The notes below the pieces were generated by a model. It ran no database searches and was not told the origin of the DNA. It saw nothing but the letters and a program-made list of their open reading frames with translations. The position numbers were made by a program, and so were the translations under genes. From Streptomyces sp. PCS3-D2 (GTDB lineage Bacteria > Actinomycetota > Actinomycetes > Streptomycetales > Streptomycetaceae), in assembly GCF_000612545.2 (NCBI RefSeq), contig NZ_CP097800.1, forward strand, positions 2,229,001 to 2,293,000: DNA of 64,000 nt, written 5' to 3'. Shown here one piece after another: positions 43,576 to 52,233 of the stretch. How positions within the stretch are numbered: position 1 is the first letter of the stretch; every line of letters starts with the position of its first letter.

Positions 43576-44140
43576 CGGCGGAGCGGCTCCCCGCTCCACC
43601 ACCTCCGCGAAGATCGTGGTGGCGGGCGGCTTCGGCGTGGGCAAGACCACGTTCGTCGGAGCCGTGTCCGAGATCAACCCGCTGCGCACCGAAGCCGTCA
43701 TGACGTCCGCGAGCGCGGGCATCGACGACCTCACCCACACCGGTGACAAGACGACCACCACGGTCGCCATGGACTTCGGCCGCATCACGCTCGACCAGGA
43801 CCTGATCCTCTACCTGTTCGGCACGCCCGGCCAGGACCGCTTCTGGTTCATGTGGGACGACCTCGTCCGCGGCGCCATCGGGGCCGTCGTGCTCGTCGAC
43901 ACGCGCCGCCTCGCCGACTGCTTCCCCGCGGTCGACTACTTCGAGAACAGCGGCCTGCCCTTCGTCATCGCCCTCAACGGCTTCGACGGACACCAGCCCT
44001 ACACGCCGGAGGAAGTCCGCGAGGCCCTGCAGATCGGCCCGGACGCCCCGATCATCACCACCGACGCCCGCCACCGCGCGGACGCCAAGAGCGCGCTGAT
44101 CACGCTCGTCGAGCACGCCCTCATGGCACGTCTGCGGTAG
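43556..44140 (+). CDS. cvnD2: Ras-like small GTPase CvnD (second copy)
   Basis: A 194-residue near-copy of CvnD1 with the same P-loop (GGFGVGKTTFVG), TPGQ motif and ALNGFDGH. It differs mainly by an extra residue in the N-terminal region and a few substitutions in the C-terminal half. The start GTG 43556 is within cvnC2. It is followed by a terminator. Confidence 0.95.
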   Translation: MDFASSNGGAAPRSTTSAKIVVAGGFGVGKTTFVGAVSEINPLRTEAVMTSASAGIDDLTHTGDKTTTTVAMDFGRITLDQDLILYLFGTPGQDRFWFMWDDLVRGAIGAVVLVDTRRLADCFPAVDYFENSGLPFVIALNGFDGHQPYTPEEVREALQIGPDAPIITTDARHRADAKSALITLVEHALMARLR

Positions 44141-44159
44141 GCGGCAGCCGTATCCGGCC

Positions 44160-44189
44160 GGCCCCCGCGTCCACGACGCGGGGGCCTTT
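44160..44189 (+). terminator. Terminator after conservon 2
   Basis: A 12-bp stem (GGCCCCCGCGTC / GACGCGGGGGCC) with a 3-nt loop is followed by TTT. Confidence 0.85.
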
Positions 44190-44262
44190 GCCGTACGCGC
44201 ATTCCGCGGAGCCCCCCGGGCAGGCACGGCCGTACGGGCGCCGACACCCGTGCCGACACGCG

Positions 44263-44297
44263 GAAGGCCCCGCACCCTGGACGGGTGCGGGGCCTTC
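44263..44297 (-). terminator. Terminator after accE
   Basis: A perfect 15-bp stem (GAAGGCCCCGCACCC / GGGTGCGGGGCCTTC) with a 5-nt loop lies 25 bp beyond the accE stop. Confidence 0.82.
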
Positions 44298-44321
44298 GGC
44301 GGCTTTTCAGGAGCCCGGGGC

Positions 44322-44522
44322 TCAGCCTTGCCAGCTGTGCGGGGCGCGGAAGCCCGGGGTGCGCTCCAGGCGGCGCCATCCGGCCTGGCGCGGCAGCCGG
44401 GCCGTGGTCTCCTCGGGCGTGGCGGCCGCGCGCGCGAGGAGGATCGCGGTGATCGCGGCCAGCTCCTCGGGGGCGGCGTTGCCCTTCTCGACGCGCAGCA
44501 GGGTGTCAGAGGCGTTGGTCAT
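44322..44522 (-). CDS. accE: Acyl-CoA carboxylase epsilon subunit
   Basis: A 66-residue protein, MTNASDTLLRVEKGNAAPEE, followed by LAAITAILLARAAA and ending WRRLERTPGFRAPHSW. This is the AccE/PccE epsilon family, which binds the beta subunit and stimulates acetyl/propionyl-CoA carboxylase in Streptomyces. It follows accB by 23 bp and completes the operon. The biotinylated alpha subunit AccA is encoded elsewhere. Confidence 0.93.
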   Translation of the reverse strand: MTNASDTLLRVEKGNAAPEELAAITAILLARAAATPEETTARLPRQAGWRRLERTPGFRAPHSWQG

Positions 44523-44545
44523 GGGGTGGCAGATCTCCTTCGCGG

Positions 44546-46129
44546 TTACTGCGGCGGGTTGCCGTGCTTGCGGGACGGCAGATCGGCGTGCTTGTTGCGG
44601 AGCATCGCGAGGGCGCTGACGAGCACCTCGCGGGTCTCGGCGGGGTCGATGACGTCGTCGACGAGGCCGCGCTCGGCCGCGTAGTACGGGTGCATCAGCT
44701 CGGACTTGTACTCCTTGACCATGCGCGTGCGCATGGCCTCGGGGTCCTCGGCGTCCGCGATCTGCTTGCGGAAGATGACGTTGGCAGCGCCCTCGGCGCC
44801 CATCACGGCGATCTCGTTGGTGGGCCAGGCGTAGGTGATGTCGGCGCCGATGGACTGGGAGTCCATGACGATGTAAGCGCCGCCGTAGGCCTTGCGCAGG
44901 ATCAGCGAGATCCGCGGGACGGTGGCGTTGCAGTACGCGTACAGCAGCTTGGCGCCGTGGCGGATGATGCCGCCGTGCTCCTGGTCGACGCCCGGGAGGA
45001 AGCCGGGCACGTCCAGCAGCGTGATGATCGGGATGTTGAAGGCATCGCACATCTGGACGAAGCGCGCGGACTTCTCGGAGGCCTCGATGTCGAGGACACC
45101 GGCGAGGTGCGCGGGCTGGTTGGCGACGATGCCGACGACCTGGCCGTCCATGCGCGCCAGGGCGCAGACGATGTTGCGGGCCCAGCGCTCGTGGATCTCC
45201 AGGACGTCGCCGTCGTCGACGAGCTCCTCGATGACCTTGTGCATGTCGTACGGGCGGTTGCCGTCCGCGGGGACCAGGTCCAGGAGGACCTCGCTGCGGC
45301 GGTCCGCCGGGTCGCTCGTCTCGTGGACGGGCGGGTTCTCGCGGTTGTTCGAGGGGAGCATCGAGATGAGGTAGCGGACCTCGGAGATGCAGGTCTCCTC
45401 GTCGTCGTACGCGAAGTGCGCGACGCCCGAGGTCTCGGCGTGCACGTCGGCGCCGCCGAGGCCGTTCTGGGTGATCTCCTCGCCGGTCACCGCGCGGACC
45501 ACGTCCGGGCCGGTGATGAACATCTGCGAGGTGTCGCGGACCATGAAGACGAAGTCCGTCAGGGCCGGGGAGTACGCGGCTCCGCCGGCGCACGGGCCGA
45601 GCATCACCGAGATCTGCGGGATGACGCCGGAGGCCTTGGTGTTGCGCTGGAAGATGCCGCCGTAGCCGGCCAGGGCGGAGACGCCCTCCTGGATGCGGGC
45701 GCCGGCGCCGTCGTTGAGGGAGACCAGCGGAGCACCGGCCGCGATGGCCATGTCCATGATCTTGTGGATCTTGGTGGCGTGGGCCTCGCCCAGGGCGCCG
45801 CCGAAGATCCGGAAGTCGTGCGCGTAGACGAAGACCGTGCGGCCCTCGACCGTGCCCCAGCCGGTGATGACACCGTCGGTGTACGGCTTCTTGTTCTCGA
45901 GGCCGAAGCCGGTCGCGCGGTGGCGGCGCAGCTGCTCGACCTCCCGGAAGGAACCCTCGTCGAGGAGCAGTGCGATGCGCTCGCGCGCCGTCAGCTTGCC
46001 CTTCGCGTGCTGGGCCTCGGTCGCACGGTCACTCGGTCCACGCCGCGCCTGCTCGCGCAGGGAGTGCAGCTCGGCCACGCGCCCACGGGCGTCCGTCGGC
46101 TCGCTCGGGATCTGGTCCACAACGGTCAT
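44546..46129 (-). CDS. accB: Acyl-CoA carboxylase beta (carboxyltransferase) subunit
   Basis: A 527-residue carboxyltransferase that transfers carboxyl from biotin on AccA to acetyl-, propionyl- or butyryl-CoA, giving malonyl- and methylmalonyl-CoA for fatty acids and polyketides. It has two crotonase-like halves. LNDGAGARIQEGV and GPCAGGAAYSPALTDFVFMV belong to the N domain. The C domain has the oxyanion-hole segment GGIIRHGAKLLYAY, RKAYGGAYIVM, and ENPPVHETSDPADRR at the domain linker. AAGG lies about 8 nt upstream of ATG 46129. The operon partner is accE. Confidence 0.95.
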   Translation of the reverse strand: MTVVDQIPSEPTDARGRVAELHSLREQARRGPSDRATEAQHAKGKLTARERIALLLDEGSFREVEQLRRHRATGFGLENKKPYTDGVITGWGTVEGRTVFVYAHDFRIFGGALGEAHATKIHKIMDMAIAAGAPLVSLNDGAGARIQEGVSALAGYGGIFQRNTKASGVIPQISVMLGPCAGGAAYSPALTDFVFMVRDTSQMFITGPDVVRAVTGEEITQNGLGGADVHAETSGVAHFAYDDEETCISEVRYLISMLPSNNRENPPVHETSDPADRRSEVLLDLVPADGNRPYDMHKVIEELVDDGDVLEIHERWARNIVCALARMDGQVVGIVANQPAHLAGVLDIEASEKSARFVQMCDAFNIPIITLLDVPGFLPGVDQEHGGIIRHGAKLLYAYCNATVPRISLILRKAYGGAYIVMDSQSIGADITYAWPTNEIAVMGAEGAANVIFRKQIADAEDPEAMRTRMVKEYKSELMHPYYAAERGLVDDVIDPAETREVLVSALAMLRNKHADLPSRKHGNPPQ

Positions 46130-46300
46130 GTACCGACCTTACGAAGATCGTGATGAAAAACCTCCGTTCATTCCGCACAGTCTCGGGAGTCTTCCGCTGT
46201 CCGGCCCGCACAGAACAGCCCTGGGAATTAAGGACTCCGCCAGATGGGGCCATCCCTCGTTGTAGGACCTTCACAGAAATCCCCGACACCCCGACCAGTA

Positions 46301-46361
46301 GTTGAAATTTGAACGGAGCGCCTCTACTCTCGACGGTGTCGAAGTCGTTGAAGTTTCAACG
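46301..46361 (+). promoter_or_regulatory. Repeated operator-like palindromes upstream of the YceI gene
   Basis: CGTTGAA-GT-TTCAACG (46346-46361) is a perfect 7-bp inverted repeat, and a related GTTGAA-AT-TTGAAC lies at 46301-46314. Between them are a TACTCT -10-like element (46325-46330) and a third palindrome, TCGAC-GGT-GTCGA (46330-46342). The arrangement brackets the promoter as a MarR- or TetR-type dimer site would. Confidence 0.55.
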
Positions 46362-46407
46362 ATTAGCCTTCCCGCACCCACCCACCACCACCACCGAGGA
46401 GCAGGTC

Positions 46408-47016
46408 ATGGGCCTCTTCAACCGCCGCACCCAGGAGAACACCACCGCCGTCGCCACCCTGGACGTGGACCCGGCGCTCGCCGCCCTCACCGGCGACTAC
46501 GTCATCGACCCGGCCCACAGCAGCATCGGATTCACCGTCCGGCACGCGATGGTGACCAACGTCCGCGGCTCCTTCGCCGACCACGAAGGGACCCTGCACC
46601 TGGACGGCTCCGACCCGGCCCGCTCCACCGCCGCCATCGACGTCAAGATCGCCTCCGTGGACACCGGCATCGCCGACCGCGACGGCCACCTGCGCAGCGC
46701 CGACTTCTTCGACGCCGAGACCTTCCCGCTGATGACCTTCCGCTCCACCGGAGCCGCGTTCCTCGGCGGCGACACCTACCGGATCACCGGCGACCTCACC
46801 ATCCGGGACGTCACCCGTCCGCTCTCCATCGACCTGGATTTCAACGGCTCCGCCACCGACCCGTACGGCAACCAGCGCGTCGGGTTCGAGGGCAGCACCG
46901 ACATCCTGCGCTCGGACTGGGGCCTGACCTGGAACGCGGCGCTGGAGACGGGCGGCGTCGTGGTCAGCGACAAGGTGAAGCTGACCTTCGACATCTCCGC
47001 CATCAAGCAGGCCTGA
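46408..47016 (+). CDS. YceI-family lipid-binding protein
   Basis: A 202-residue YceI-like lipocalin-fold protein with a short Arg/Thr-rich N-terminus. The family core begins TGDYVIDPAHSSIGFTVRH, followed by VRGSFADHEGTLHLDG, HLRSADFFDAETFPLMTF and the terminal SDKVKLTFDISAIK. YceI proteins bind polyisoprenoids or long acyl chains and are often stress induced. There is no signal peptide, so it is probably cytoplasmic. The start ATG 46408 follows GAGGAGCAGG. It is divergent from accB, with strong operator-like palindromes in its promoter. Confidence 0.92.
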   Translation: MGLFNRRTQENTTAVATLDVDPALAALTGDYVIDPAHSSIGFTVRHAMVTNVRGSFADHEGTLHLDGSDPARSTAAIDVKIASVDTGIADRDGHLRSADFFDAETFPLMTFRSTGAAFLGGDTYRITGDLTIRDVTRPLSIDLDFNGSATDPYGNQRVGFEGSTDILRSDWGLTWNAALETGGVVVSDKVKLTFDISAIKQA

Positions 47017-47047
47017 CCGCAGCACGGCGGCCCGGGGGCGGCACGGA

Positions 47048-48397
47048 CTAGAAGCCGCCCCCGTCGAACCCGCCCCCGTCGAACCCGCCGCCGAAGTCCC
47101 CGCCGCCGAAGTCGGACGGGTTGAAGTCGGCCCCGGAGAAGTCCCCGCCGCCGTAGCCGTCACCCGTGCCACCGCCGTAGTCCGCGGCGTACGCGGGCGT
47201 CGACATGGCCGAACCGAGCATGGTGCCCACGAGCAGGCCGGGCAGGATGCCGCCGCCGAAGTAGCCGCCGGCCCAGGGCCCGTACGCCGGGCCGGCATCG
47301 TAGTAGGGCCGCGGTCCGCGGTCGGTGTCGACCGTGCGGACGGCCGGATCCAGCCCGTCGCGCAGCCGCACCGCGTCCGCCGTGCAGACGGGCACCGTAC
47401 GCGCGGCCCCCGCGGCGGGGGCCCACGTCGCGTCCTCGGTGCTCGGCCCGTGGCGCGGGTCGAAGAAGCAGGGCGCGCGGCGCTCGGGCACCGGCTCGCC
47501 CTGTCGGCGCGCGTCCAGACAGGCCAGGGCGTACCGGCCGTCCTCCAGGGCCTGGGTCACCCCGGTGACCTCCTCCGGATACCGGACGGAGGCCATGATC
47601 TGCTTGGCCTTGTCGTAGGAGTCGAGCCCGCGGGCGTAGTCCTCGCGCATGGCATCGTCGGCGCCGGGCTCGCCGGGGCGGAAGTCCAGGCGCTCCAGCT
47701 CCTCGCCGAAGGCCGTGATGTCCTCGTCGACGACCACACTCAGCCGCTCGACGGCCTCGCGCCGGGCCTCTTCCTTCTTCCTGCGGTTCCGGCGGACCAG
47801 CGCGTAGGCGCCGCCACCGCCGATCACGGCCACCGCGCCGAGGGTGACCAGACCGCCGACCGGGACGCCGGCGGCGGCTCCGCCGGTATCCCAGGAGTCG
47901 GGGGCGCTGCCCCTGGTCTGGGTCAGGGCCTGGTCCACGAAGTTGTTGAGCTGGGTGTTCGCGTCGACCGGGGTCCCCGTCTTGACCGCCTCGGTGAGGT
48001 TGCGCACGGCGTTGGGCGGCATGACGGCCCGGTCGGCACCGGCGTTGAAGCCGTCACCGAGCCGGATCGCGTACAGCCCGGTGATGCCCGTCTCCGCACG
48101 GACCGCGGCGAGCACCTTGTCCTGCGGGAAGTCGGCGGTGGCCGGGAGCACGGCGACGAAGACCGGCTTGTCGGCGTCCTTGATCTTCTGGGCCAGGGCA
48201 TCGGCCTCGGCCTCGGGCAGCTGCGCCGCGGCCCGCGGATCGACGTAGACGGGTCCCTCCTTGAGGGCTTCCGCCACCGCCGCGACTCCGGTGGCGGCCG
48301 ATGCCTGCGGTGCGGCCACCAGGGCAGTCGCACCGAGGGACAGCAGCAGACCGGAGAGCAACGCTCCCCAACGTATGGATATCAGCCCGGTCCTCAT
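47048..48397 (-). CDS. TPM-domain membrane protein with Gly/Phe/Asp-rich tail
   Basis: A 449-residue protein. A signal peptide (about residues 1-36, ending APQASAATG) precedes an extracytoplasmic alpha-beta domain (about 40-145, GPVYVDPRAAAQLPEAE). This is TPM/Psb32-like but with divergent sequence. A membrane helix follows at about 165-190 (GLVTLGAVAVIGGGGAYALV), then a cytoplasmic coiled segment with AVERLSVVVDEDITAFGEEL, a second hydrophobic stretch (ILPGLLVGTMLGSAM) and a repetitive GGGF/DGGGF C-terminus. The role is unknown. The start is ATG 48397. It converges on the YceI gene with only 31 bp between stops. Confidence 0.82.
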   Translation of the reverse strand: MRTGLISIRWGALLSGLLLSLGATALVAAPQASAATGVAAVAEALKEGPVYVDPRAAAQLPEAEADALAQKIKDADKPVFVAVLPATADFPQDKVLAAVRAETGITGLYAIRLGDGFNAGADRAVMPPNAVRNLTEAVKTGTPVDANTQLNNFVDQALTQTRGSAPDSWDTGGAAAGVPVGGLVTLGAVAVIGGGGAYALVRRNRRKKEEARREAVERLSVVVDEDITAFGEELERLDFRPGEPGADDAMREDYARGLDSYDKAKQIMASVRYPEEVTGVTQALEDGRYALACLDARRQGEPVPERRAPCFFDPRHGPSTEDATWAPAAGAARTVPVCTADAVRLRDGLDPAVRTVDTDRGPRPYYDAGPAYGPWAGGYFGGGILPGLLVGTMLGSAMSTPAYAADYGGGTGDGYGGGDFSGADFNPSDFGGGDFGGGFDGGGFDGGGF

Positions 48398-48495
48398 GTC
48401 CTTGACGCTACCCGAACCGGGACTTTCCCGTGTGAGCAAGACATAAGGACCTACTGACCCGCACAGTGGCGCCCCGGGGACGCCCGGGACGGCGG

Positions 48496-50115
48496 CTACT
48501 CGGCCGGCTCGACGCCCGCGTGGAGGAGGCCGTAGGTGAACGCGTCCTCCAGGGCCTGCCAGGAGGCGGCGATCACATTGGGGGCGACGCCGACGGTCGA
48601 CCACTCGCGAACCCCGTCCGTCGTGGCGACGAGCACGCGGGTCGTGGACTCCGTGCCGTGCGTGCCCTCCAGGATGCGGACCTTGTAGTCGACCAGCTCG
48701 AACTTGGCGAGCTGCGGGTAGAAGCGCTCCAGCGCCACCCGCAGGGCCCGGTCCAGCGCGTTGACCGGGCCGTTGCCCTCGGCCGTCGCGACGATCCGCT
48801 CGCCCTTGGCCCACAGCTTCACCGTGGCCTCGTTGGCGTGGGTGCCGTCCGGGCGGTCCTCGACGATCGCCCGCCAGGACTCGATGCGGAAGTACCTGCG
48901 GGCCCGCCCCTCGGCCTCGGCCCGCAGCAGCAGCTCGAAGGAGGCGTCGGCCGCCTCGTAGGTGTAGCCCTGGAGCTCGCGCTCCTTGACCCGTTCCACC
49001 ACCCGGGAGATCAGCGCGCGGTCCCCGCCGAGCTCGACGCCGAGCTCCTTGCCCTTGAGCTCGATGGACGCGCGACCGGCCATGTCGGAGACCAGCATCC
49101 GCATGGTGTTCCCGACCCGCTCGGGGTCGATGTGCTGGTAGAGGTCCGGGTCGACCTTGATCGCCGAGGCGTGCAGGCCCGCCTTGTGGGCGAAGGCGGA
49201 GACGCCGACGTAGGGCTGGTGGGTGGAGGGCGTCAGGTTGACGACCTCGGCGATGGCGTGCGAGATCCGGGTCATCTCGGCGAGCGCGCCGTCGGGGAGG
49301 ACCGTGCGCCCGTACTTGATCTCCAGCGCGGCGACGACGGGGAACAGGTTGGCGTTGCCGACGCGCTCACCGTAGCCGTTGGCGGTGCACTGGACGTGGG
49401 TGGCTCCGGCGTCGACGGCGGCGAGGGTGTTGGCGACGGCGCAGCCGGTGTCGTCCTGGGCGTGGATACCGAGGCGGGCGCCGGTGTCGGCGAGGACGGT
49501 GGCGACGGTCGCCGACACCTGGGCGGGCAGCATGCCGCCGTTGGTGTCGCAGAGGATGACGACATCGGCTCCGGCCTCGTGCGCGGTGCGCACGACGGAC
49601 TTCGCGTACTCGGCGTTGGCCCGGTAGCCGTCGAAGAAGTGCTCGCAGTCGACGAAGACCCTGCGGCCCTGGGCCACCAGGTGCGAGACGGTGTCCCGGA
49701 CCATCTCCAGGTTCTCCTCCAGGGTGGTGCGCAGGGCGAGCTCGACGTGGCGGTCGTGGGACTTGGCGACGAGCGTGATCACCGGGGCGCCGGACTCCAG
49801 CAGGGCCCGCACCTGCGGGTCCTGGTCGGCCGAGCCGCCCGCCCGGCGGGTGGCGCCGAAGGCGACCAGCTGGGCGTTCTTGAAGTCGATCTCCGCGCGG
49901 GCGCGGGCGAAGAACTCGGTGTCCCGGGGGTTGGCGCCGGGCCAGCCGCCCTCGATGAAGCCCACTCCGAAGTCGTCCAGATGGCGGGCGATCGTCAGCT
50001 TGTCGGCGACCGTGAGGTTGATGCCCTCGCGCTGGGCGCCGTCGCGCAGGGTGGTGTCGAAGACGTGGAAGCTGTCGTCCAGGACCGCTGCTGCCGCCTC
50101 TGGTGTCGTCGTCAT
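48496..50115 (-). CDS. cimA: Citramalate synthase
   Basis: A 539-residue DRE-TIM metallolyase of the LeuA family that condenses pyruvate and acetyl-CoA to citramalate, the threonine-independent entry to isoleucine synthesis. The catalytic signature is FDTTLRDGAQREG (DTTLRDG at 20-26). GWPGANPRDTEFF, the HxH metal region GIHAQDDTGCAVANTLAAV and CTANGYGERVGNANL follow, and a C-terminal LeuA-type allosteric domain begins around residue 400. FHVFDTTLRDGAQREGI and GYGERVGNANL point to citramalate rather than isopropylmalate synthase. The start ATG 50115 has AGGAG upstream. An attenuator-like leader precedes it. Confidence 0.9.
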   Translation of the reverse strand: MTTTPEAAAAVLDDSFHVFDTTLRDGAQREGINLTVADKLTIARHLDDFGVGFIEGGWPGANPRDTEFFARARAEIDFKNAQLVAFGATRRAGGSADQDPQVRALLESGAPVITLVAKSHDRHVELALRTTLEENLEMVRDTVSHLVAQGRRVFVDCEHFFDGYRANAEYAKSVVRTAHEAGADVVILCDTNGGMLPAQVSATVATVLADTGARLGIHAQDDTGCAVANTLAAVDAGATHVQCTANGYGERVGNANLFPVVAALEIKYGRTVLPDGALAEMTRISHAIAEVVNLTPSTHQPYVGVSAFAHKAGLHASAIKVDPDLYQHIDPERVGNTMRMLVSDMAGRASIELKGKELGVELGGDRALISRVVERVKERELQGYTYEAADASFELLLRAEAEGRARRYFRIESWRAIVEDRPDGTHANEATVKLWAKGERIVATAEGNGPVNALDRALRVALERFYPQLAKFELVDYKVRILEGTHGTESTTRVLVATTDGVREWSTVGVAPNVIAASWQALEDAFTYGLLHAGVEPAE

Positions 50116-50230
50116 GCTGATCTGACTCCTGTCGGATGAGTGGTTCCGGAAACCCGCCCATGGGAAGGCCGCCGTCACTGCCCCCATCATCGCGCGCAGT
50201 CCGCTCCCGGCAGGGATGGGCCGGGAAACG

Positions 50231-50258
50231 AAAAAACCTCTCGCGGGTAGCGAGAGGT
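50231..50258 (-). terminator. Rho-independent terminator in the cimA leader (attenuator)
   Basis: On the minus strand a 9-bp stem (ACCTCTCGC / GCGAGAGGT) with a TACCC loop is followed directly by five T residues. It lies 116 nt upstream of the cimA start and 52 nt downstream of a short leader ORF, so it would stop transcription before cimA. Confidence 0.8.
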
Positions 50259-50310
50259 CTGCACGCGGGTCCGAGGCACGGTGGCCGTGACCGCGAAGTT
50301 CTTCCACGGT

Positions 50311-50352
50311 TCAGCGGCCACTGGGGACCGGCGCGCTGCTGGCGATAATCAT
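50311..50352 (-). CDS. Putative cimA leader peptide (13 aa, tandem Ile codons)
   Basis: ATG at 50352 opens MIIASSAPVPSGR and stops at TGA 50313-50311. Codons 2 and 3 are ATT ATC, both isoleucine, and ATT is a rare codon in such a genome. The ORF lies upstream of a terminator hairpin and the citramalate synthase gene, the geometry of ribosome-mediated attenuation. A clear Shine-Dalgarno sequence is missing, which lowers confidence. Confidence 0.6.
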   Translation of the reverse strand: MIIASSAPVPSGR

Positions 50353-50492
50353 GAGCTGAGCAGGCACGTCCGCAGTGTGCCACACCGCCCGCCGTGCATG
50401 GACAGCCATCTCACCATGCGGTCATGCCCGGTCCGGCGGCGCATCCCCGCACCGCCCCGCGGCCCACCCGGCCCCGTTCCGGCGGACAGAAC

Positions 50493-51113
50493 CTAGGAGC
50501 GGGGGGACAGGGTGTCCGCCAGGAACTCCTGGACGTGGGCCAGGATGGCCGTCCGGTCGAGCGTCGGCAGGCCCACCGCCAACTGGATGCTGAAGCCGTC
50601 GAGCAGGGCCCGGATGCGGGTCGCCACCCGCTCGGCGTCCACCGGGCGGAACTCCCCGCGCGACATGCCCTCGGCGAGCAGCGCCACCAGGTCGCGGTGC
50701 CAGGCGCCCTCGATGGCCGCCTGCCGGTCGCGCTCACGGGGGCCGGCGTTCTGGGAGCGGTTCCACACCTCCAGCCACAGCGTCCAGTGCGGGTCGCGGG
50801 CCTGCGTGGGCACGTACAGGTCCACGTACGCCTGCAGGCGCTCGGTCACCGGGCCTCGACGGGCGAGCAGGGCCCGACGCGCGCCGCCCAGTTCGGCCTC
50901 GCTCCACTCCAGAGTCTGCAGCAGGAGCTCGTCCTTGCTGCGGAAGTAGTAGAGGAGATGGCCGCTGCTCATGCCGACCTCGCGGCCCAGACCGGCCATG
51001 GTCAGGCCGTCCAGCCCGCGCTCGGCGATCGTGGCCATGGCGGCGACGAGTACGTCCTCGCGCGGGGGCGCGTTCTTGCGCGCCGCCCGTACCGGTACTC
51101 CGTCCGCCGCCAT
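50493..51113 (-). CDS. TetR-family regulator (BetI-like)
   Basis: A 206-residue TetR protein. The HTH is at about residues 20-60 (VLVAAMATIAERGLDGLTMA and GREVGMSSGHLLYYFRSKDEL). The C-terminal ligand domain contains LWLEVWNRSQN and the tail FLADTLSPRS. The start ATG 51113 follows GAGGAGTGGTCC. It is last in the ureAB-ureC-aguA-tetR run and is the obvious candidate to bind the large palindromes between ureAB and the NCS1 permease. Confidence 0.92.
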   Translation of the reverse strand: MAADGVPVRAARKNAPPREDVLVAAMATIAERGLDGLTMAGLGREVGMSSGHLLYYFRSKDELLLQTLEWSEAELGGARRALLARRGPVTERLQAYVDLYVPTQARDPHWTLWLEVWNRSQNAGPRERDRQAAIEGAWHRDLVALLAEGMSRGEFRPVDAERVATRIRALLDGFSIQLAVGLPTLDRTAILAHVQEFLADTLSPRS

Positions 51114-51153
51114 GGACCACTCCTCGTCGAATCGGCCGCCGCGCGCCCGCGGG

Positions 51154-52203
51154 TCAGACCTTCGGCTGCTGCTGGGTGATGCAGTGGATGCCGCCACCCC
51201 CGGCGAAAATCGTACGTGCGTCAACGAGGGTCACGGTCCGCTCGGGGAACAGGCCGCGGAAGATCTCGGCCGCCTCCTCGTCCCGCGGGTCGTCGAAGGA
51301 GCACAGCACGACGCCGTCGTTGCACAGGTAGTGGTTGATGTAGGAGTAGTCCACCCACTCGCCGTCCTCCTCCAGGACGGTCGGCGCCGGGATCTCCACG
51401 ACATCCAGCTGCCGGCCGCGGGCGTCGGTGGACGCGCGCAGGATCGCTGCGATGGTCTTGCAGCGCTCGTGGTCCGGGTGGGAGGGGTCGGGCTGGGTGT
51501 GCACCATGACCACGCCGGGGCGGGCGAAGGCCGCGACGATGTCGACGTGGCCCTGCGTGCCGTAGGTGCCGTAGTCGCCGGCCAGGCCGTACGGCAGCCA
51601 GATCGCCTTGGTGGTGCCGAGGTGGGCGTGGATCTCGGCCTCGACCTGCTCTCGGGTCCAGTCGGGGTTGCGGCCCTTGCCCAGCTGGACGGTGTCGGTG
51701 AGCAGCACGGTGCCCTCGCCGTCGACGTGGATGGCGCCGCCCTCGTTGACCAGCGGGCTGCTGAACGTGCGCGTGCCGAGCACGTCGGAGATCTGGCGGG
51801 CGATCTTCGCGTCGTGGTCCCAGCGGGCCCACTCCTGGGCGCCCCAGCCGTTGAAGGTCCAGTCGACGGCGGCCAGTGCGCCGGCGCCGTCGGTGACGAA
51901 GGTCGGGCCGATGTCGCGCATCCAGGCGTCGTCGAGCTCGCGCTCGACCACGTCGAGCGGGTGTCCTTCGCCTGCGCCGGCGATCGCCCGGGCGCCCTCG
52001 GCGTCGCCCGGGGAGACGACGAGGGTCACGGGTTCGTAGGCGCGGACCGCACGGGCGACGGCGCCCCAGGCCCCGCGGGCCTCGGCGAGCTCCTGCTCGT
52101 TGGTGAAGGTCGGGTTCGGGCTGGGCCAGGCCATCCAGGTGCGCTCGTGGGGCGTCCACTCGGCGGGCATCCGGAATCCGTTGTGCACGGGCTTGGTGGT
52201 CAT
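51154..52203 (-). CDS. aguA: Agmatine deiminase
   Basis: A 349-residue peptidylarginine-deiminase-type enzyme that converts agmatine to N-carbamoylputrescine and ammonia. Motifs are MPAEWTPHERTWMAWPS, DDAWMRDIGPTFV, FNGWGAQEWARWDHD, LVNEGGAIHVDGEGTVL, GHVDIVAAF and the nucleophile Cys341 in GGGGIHCITQQQ. All catalytic residues expected for the family are visible. It is cotranscribed with the urease genes (30 bp from ureC) and tetR. No N-carbamoylputrescine amidase (aguB) is adjacent. Confidence 0.94.
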   Translation of the reverse strand: MTTKPVHNGFRMPAEWTPHERTWMAWPSPNPTFTNEQELAEARGAWGAVARAVRAYEPVTLVVSPGDAEGARAIAGAGEGHPLDVVERELDDAWMRDIGPTFVTDGAGALAAVDWTFNGWGAQEWARWDHDAKIARQISDVLGTRTFSSPLVNEGGAIHVDGEGTVLLTDTVQLGKGRNPDWTREQVEAEIHAHLGTTKAIWLPYGLAGDYGTYGTQGHVDIVAAFARPGVVMVHTQPDPSHPDHERCKTIAAILRASTDARGRQLDVVEIPAPTVLEEDGEWVDYSYINHYLCNDGVVLCSFDDPRDEEAAEIFRGLFPERTVTLVDARTIFAGGGGIHCITQQQPKV

Positions 52204-52233
52204 GGCAGGCAGGTCCTTACGGGCTGTGCTGGC

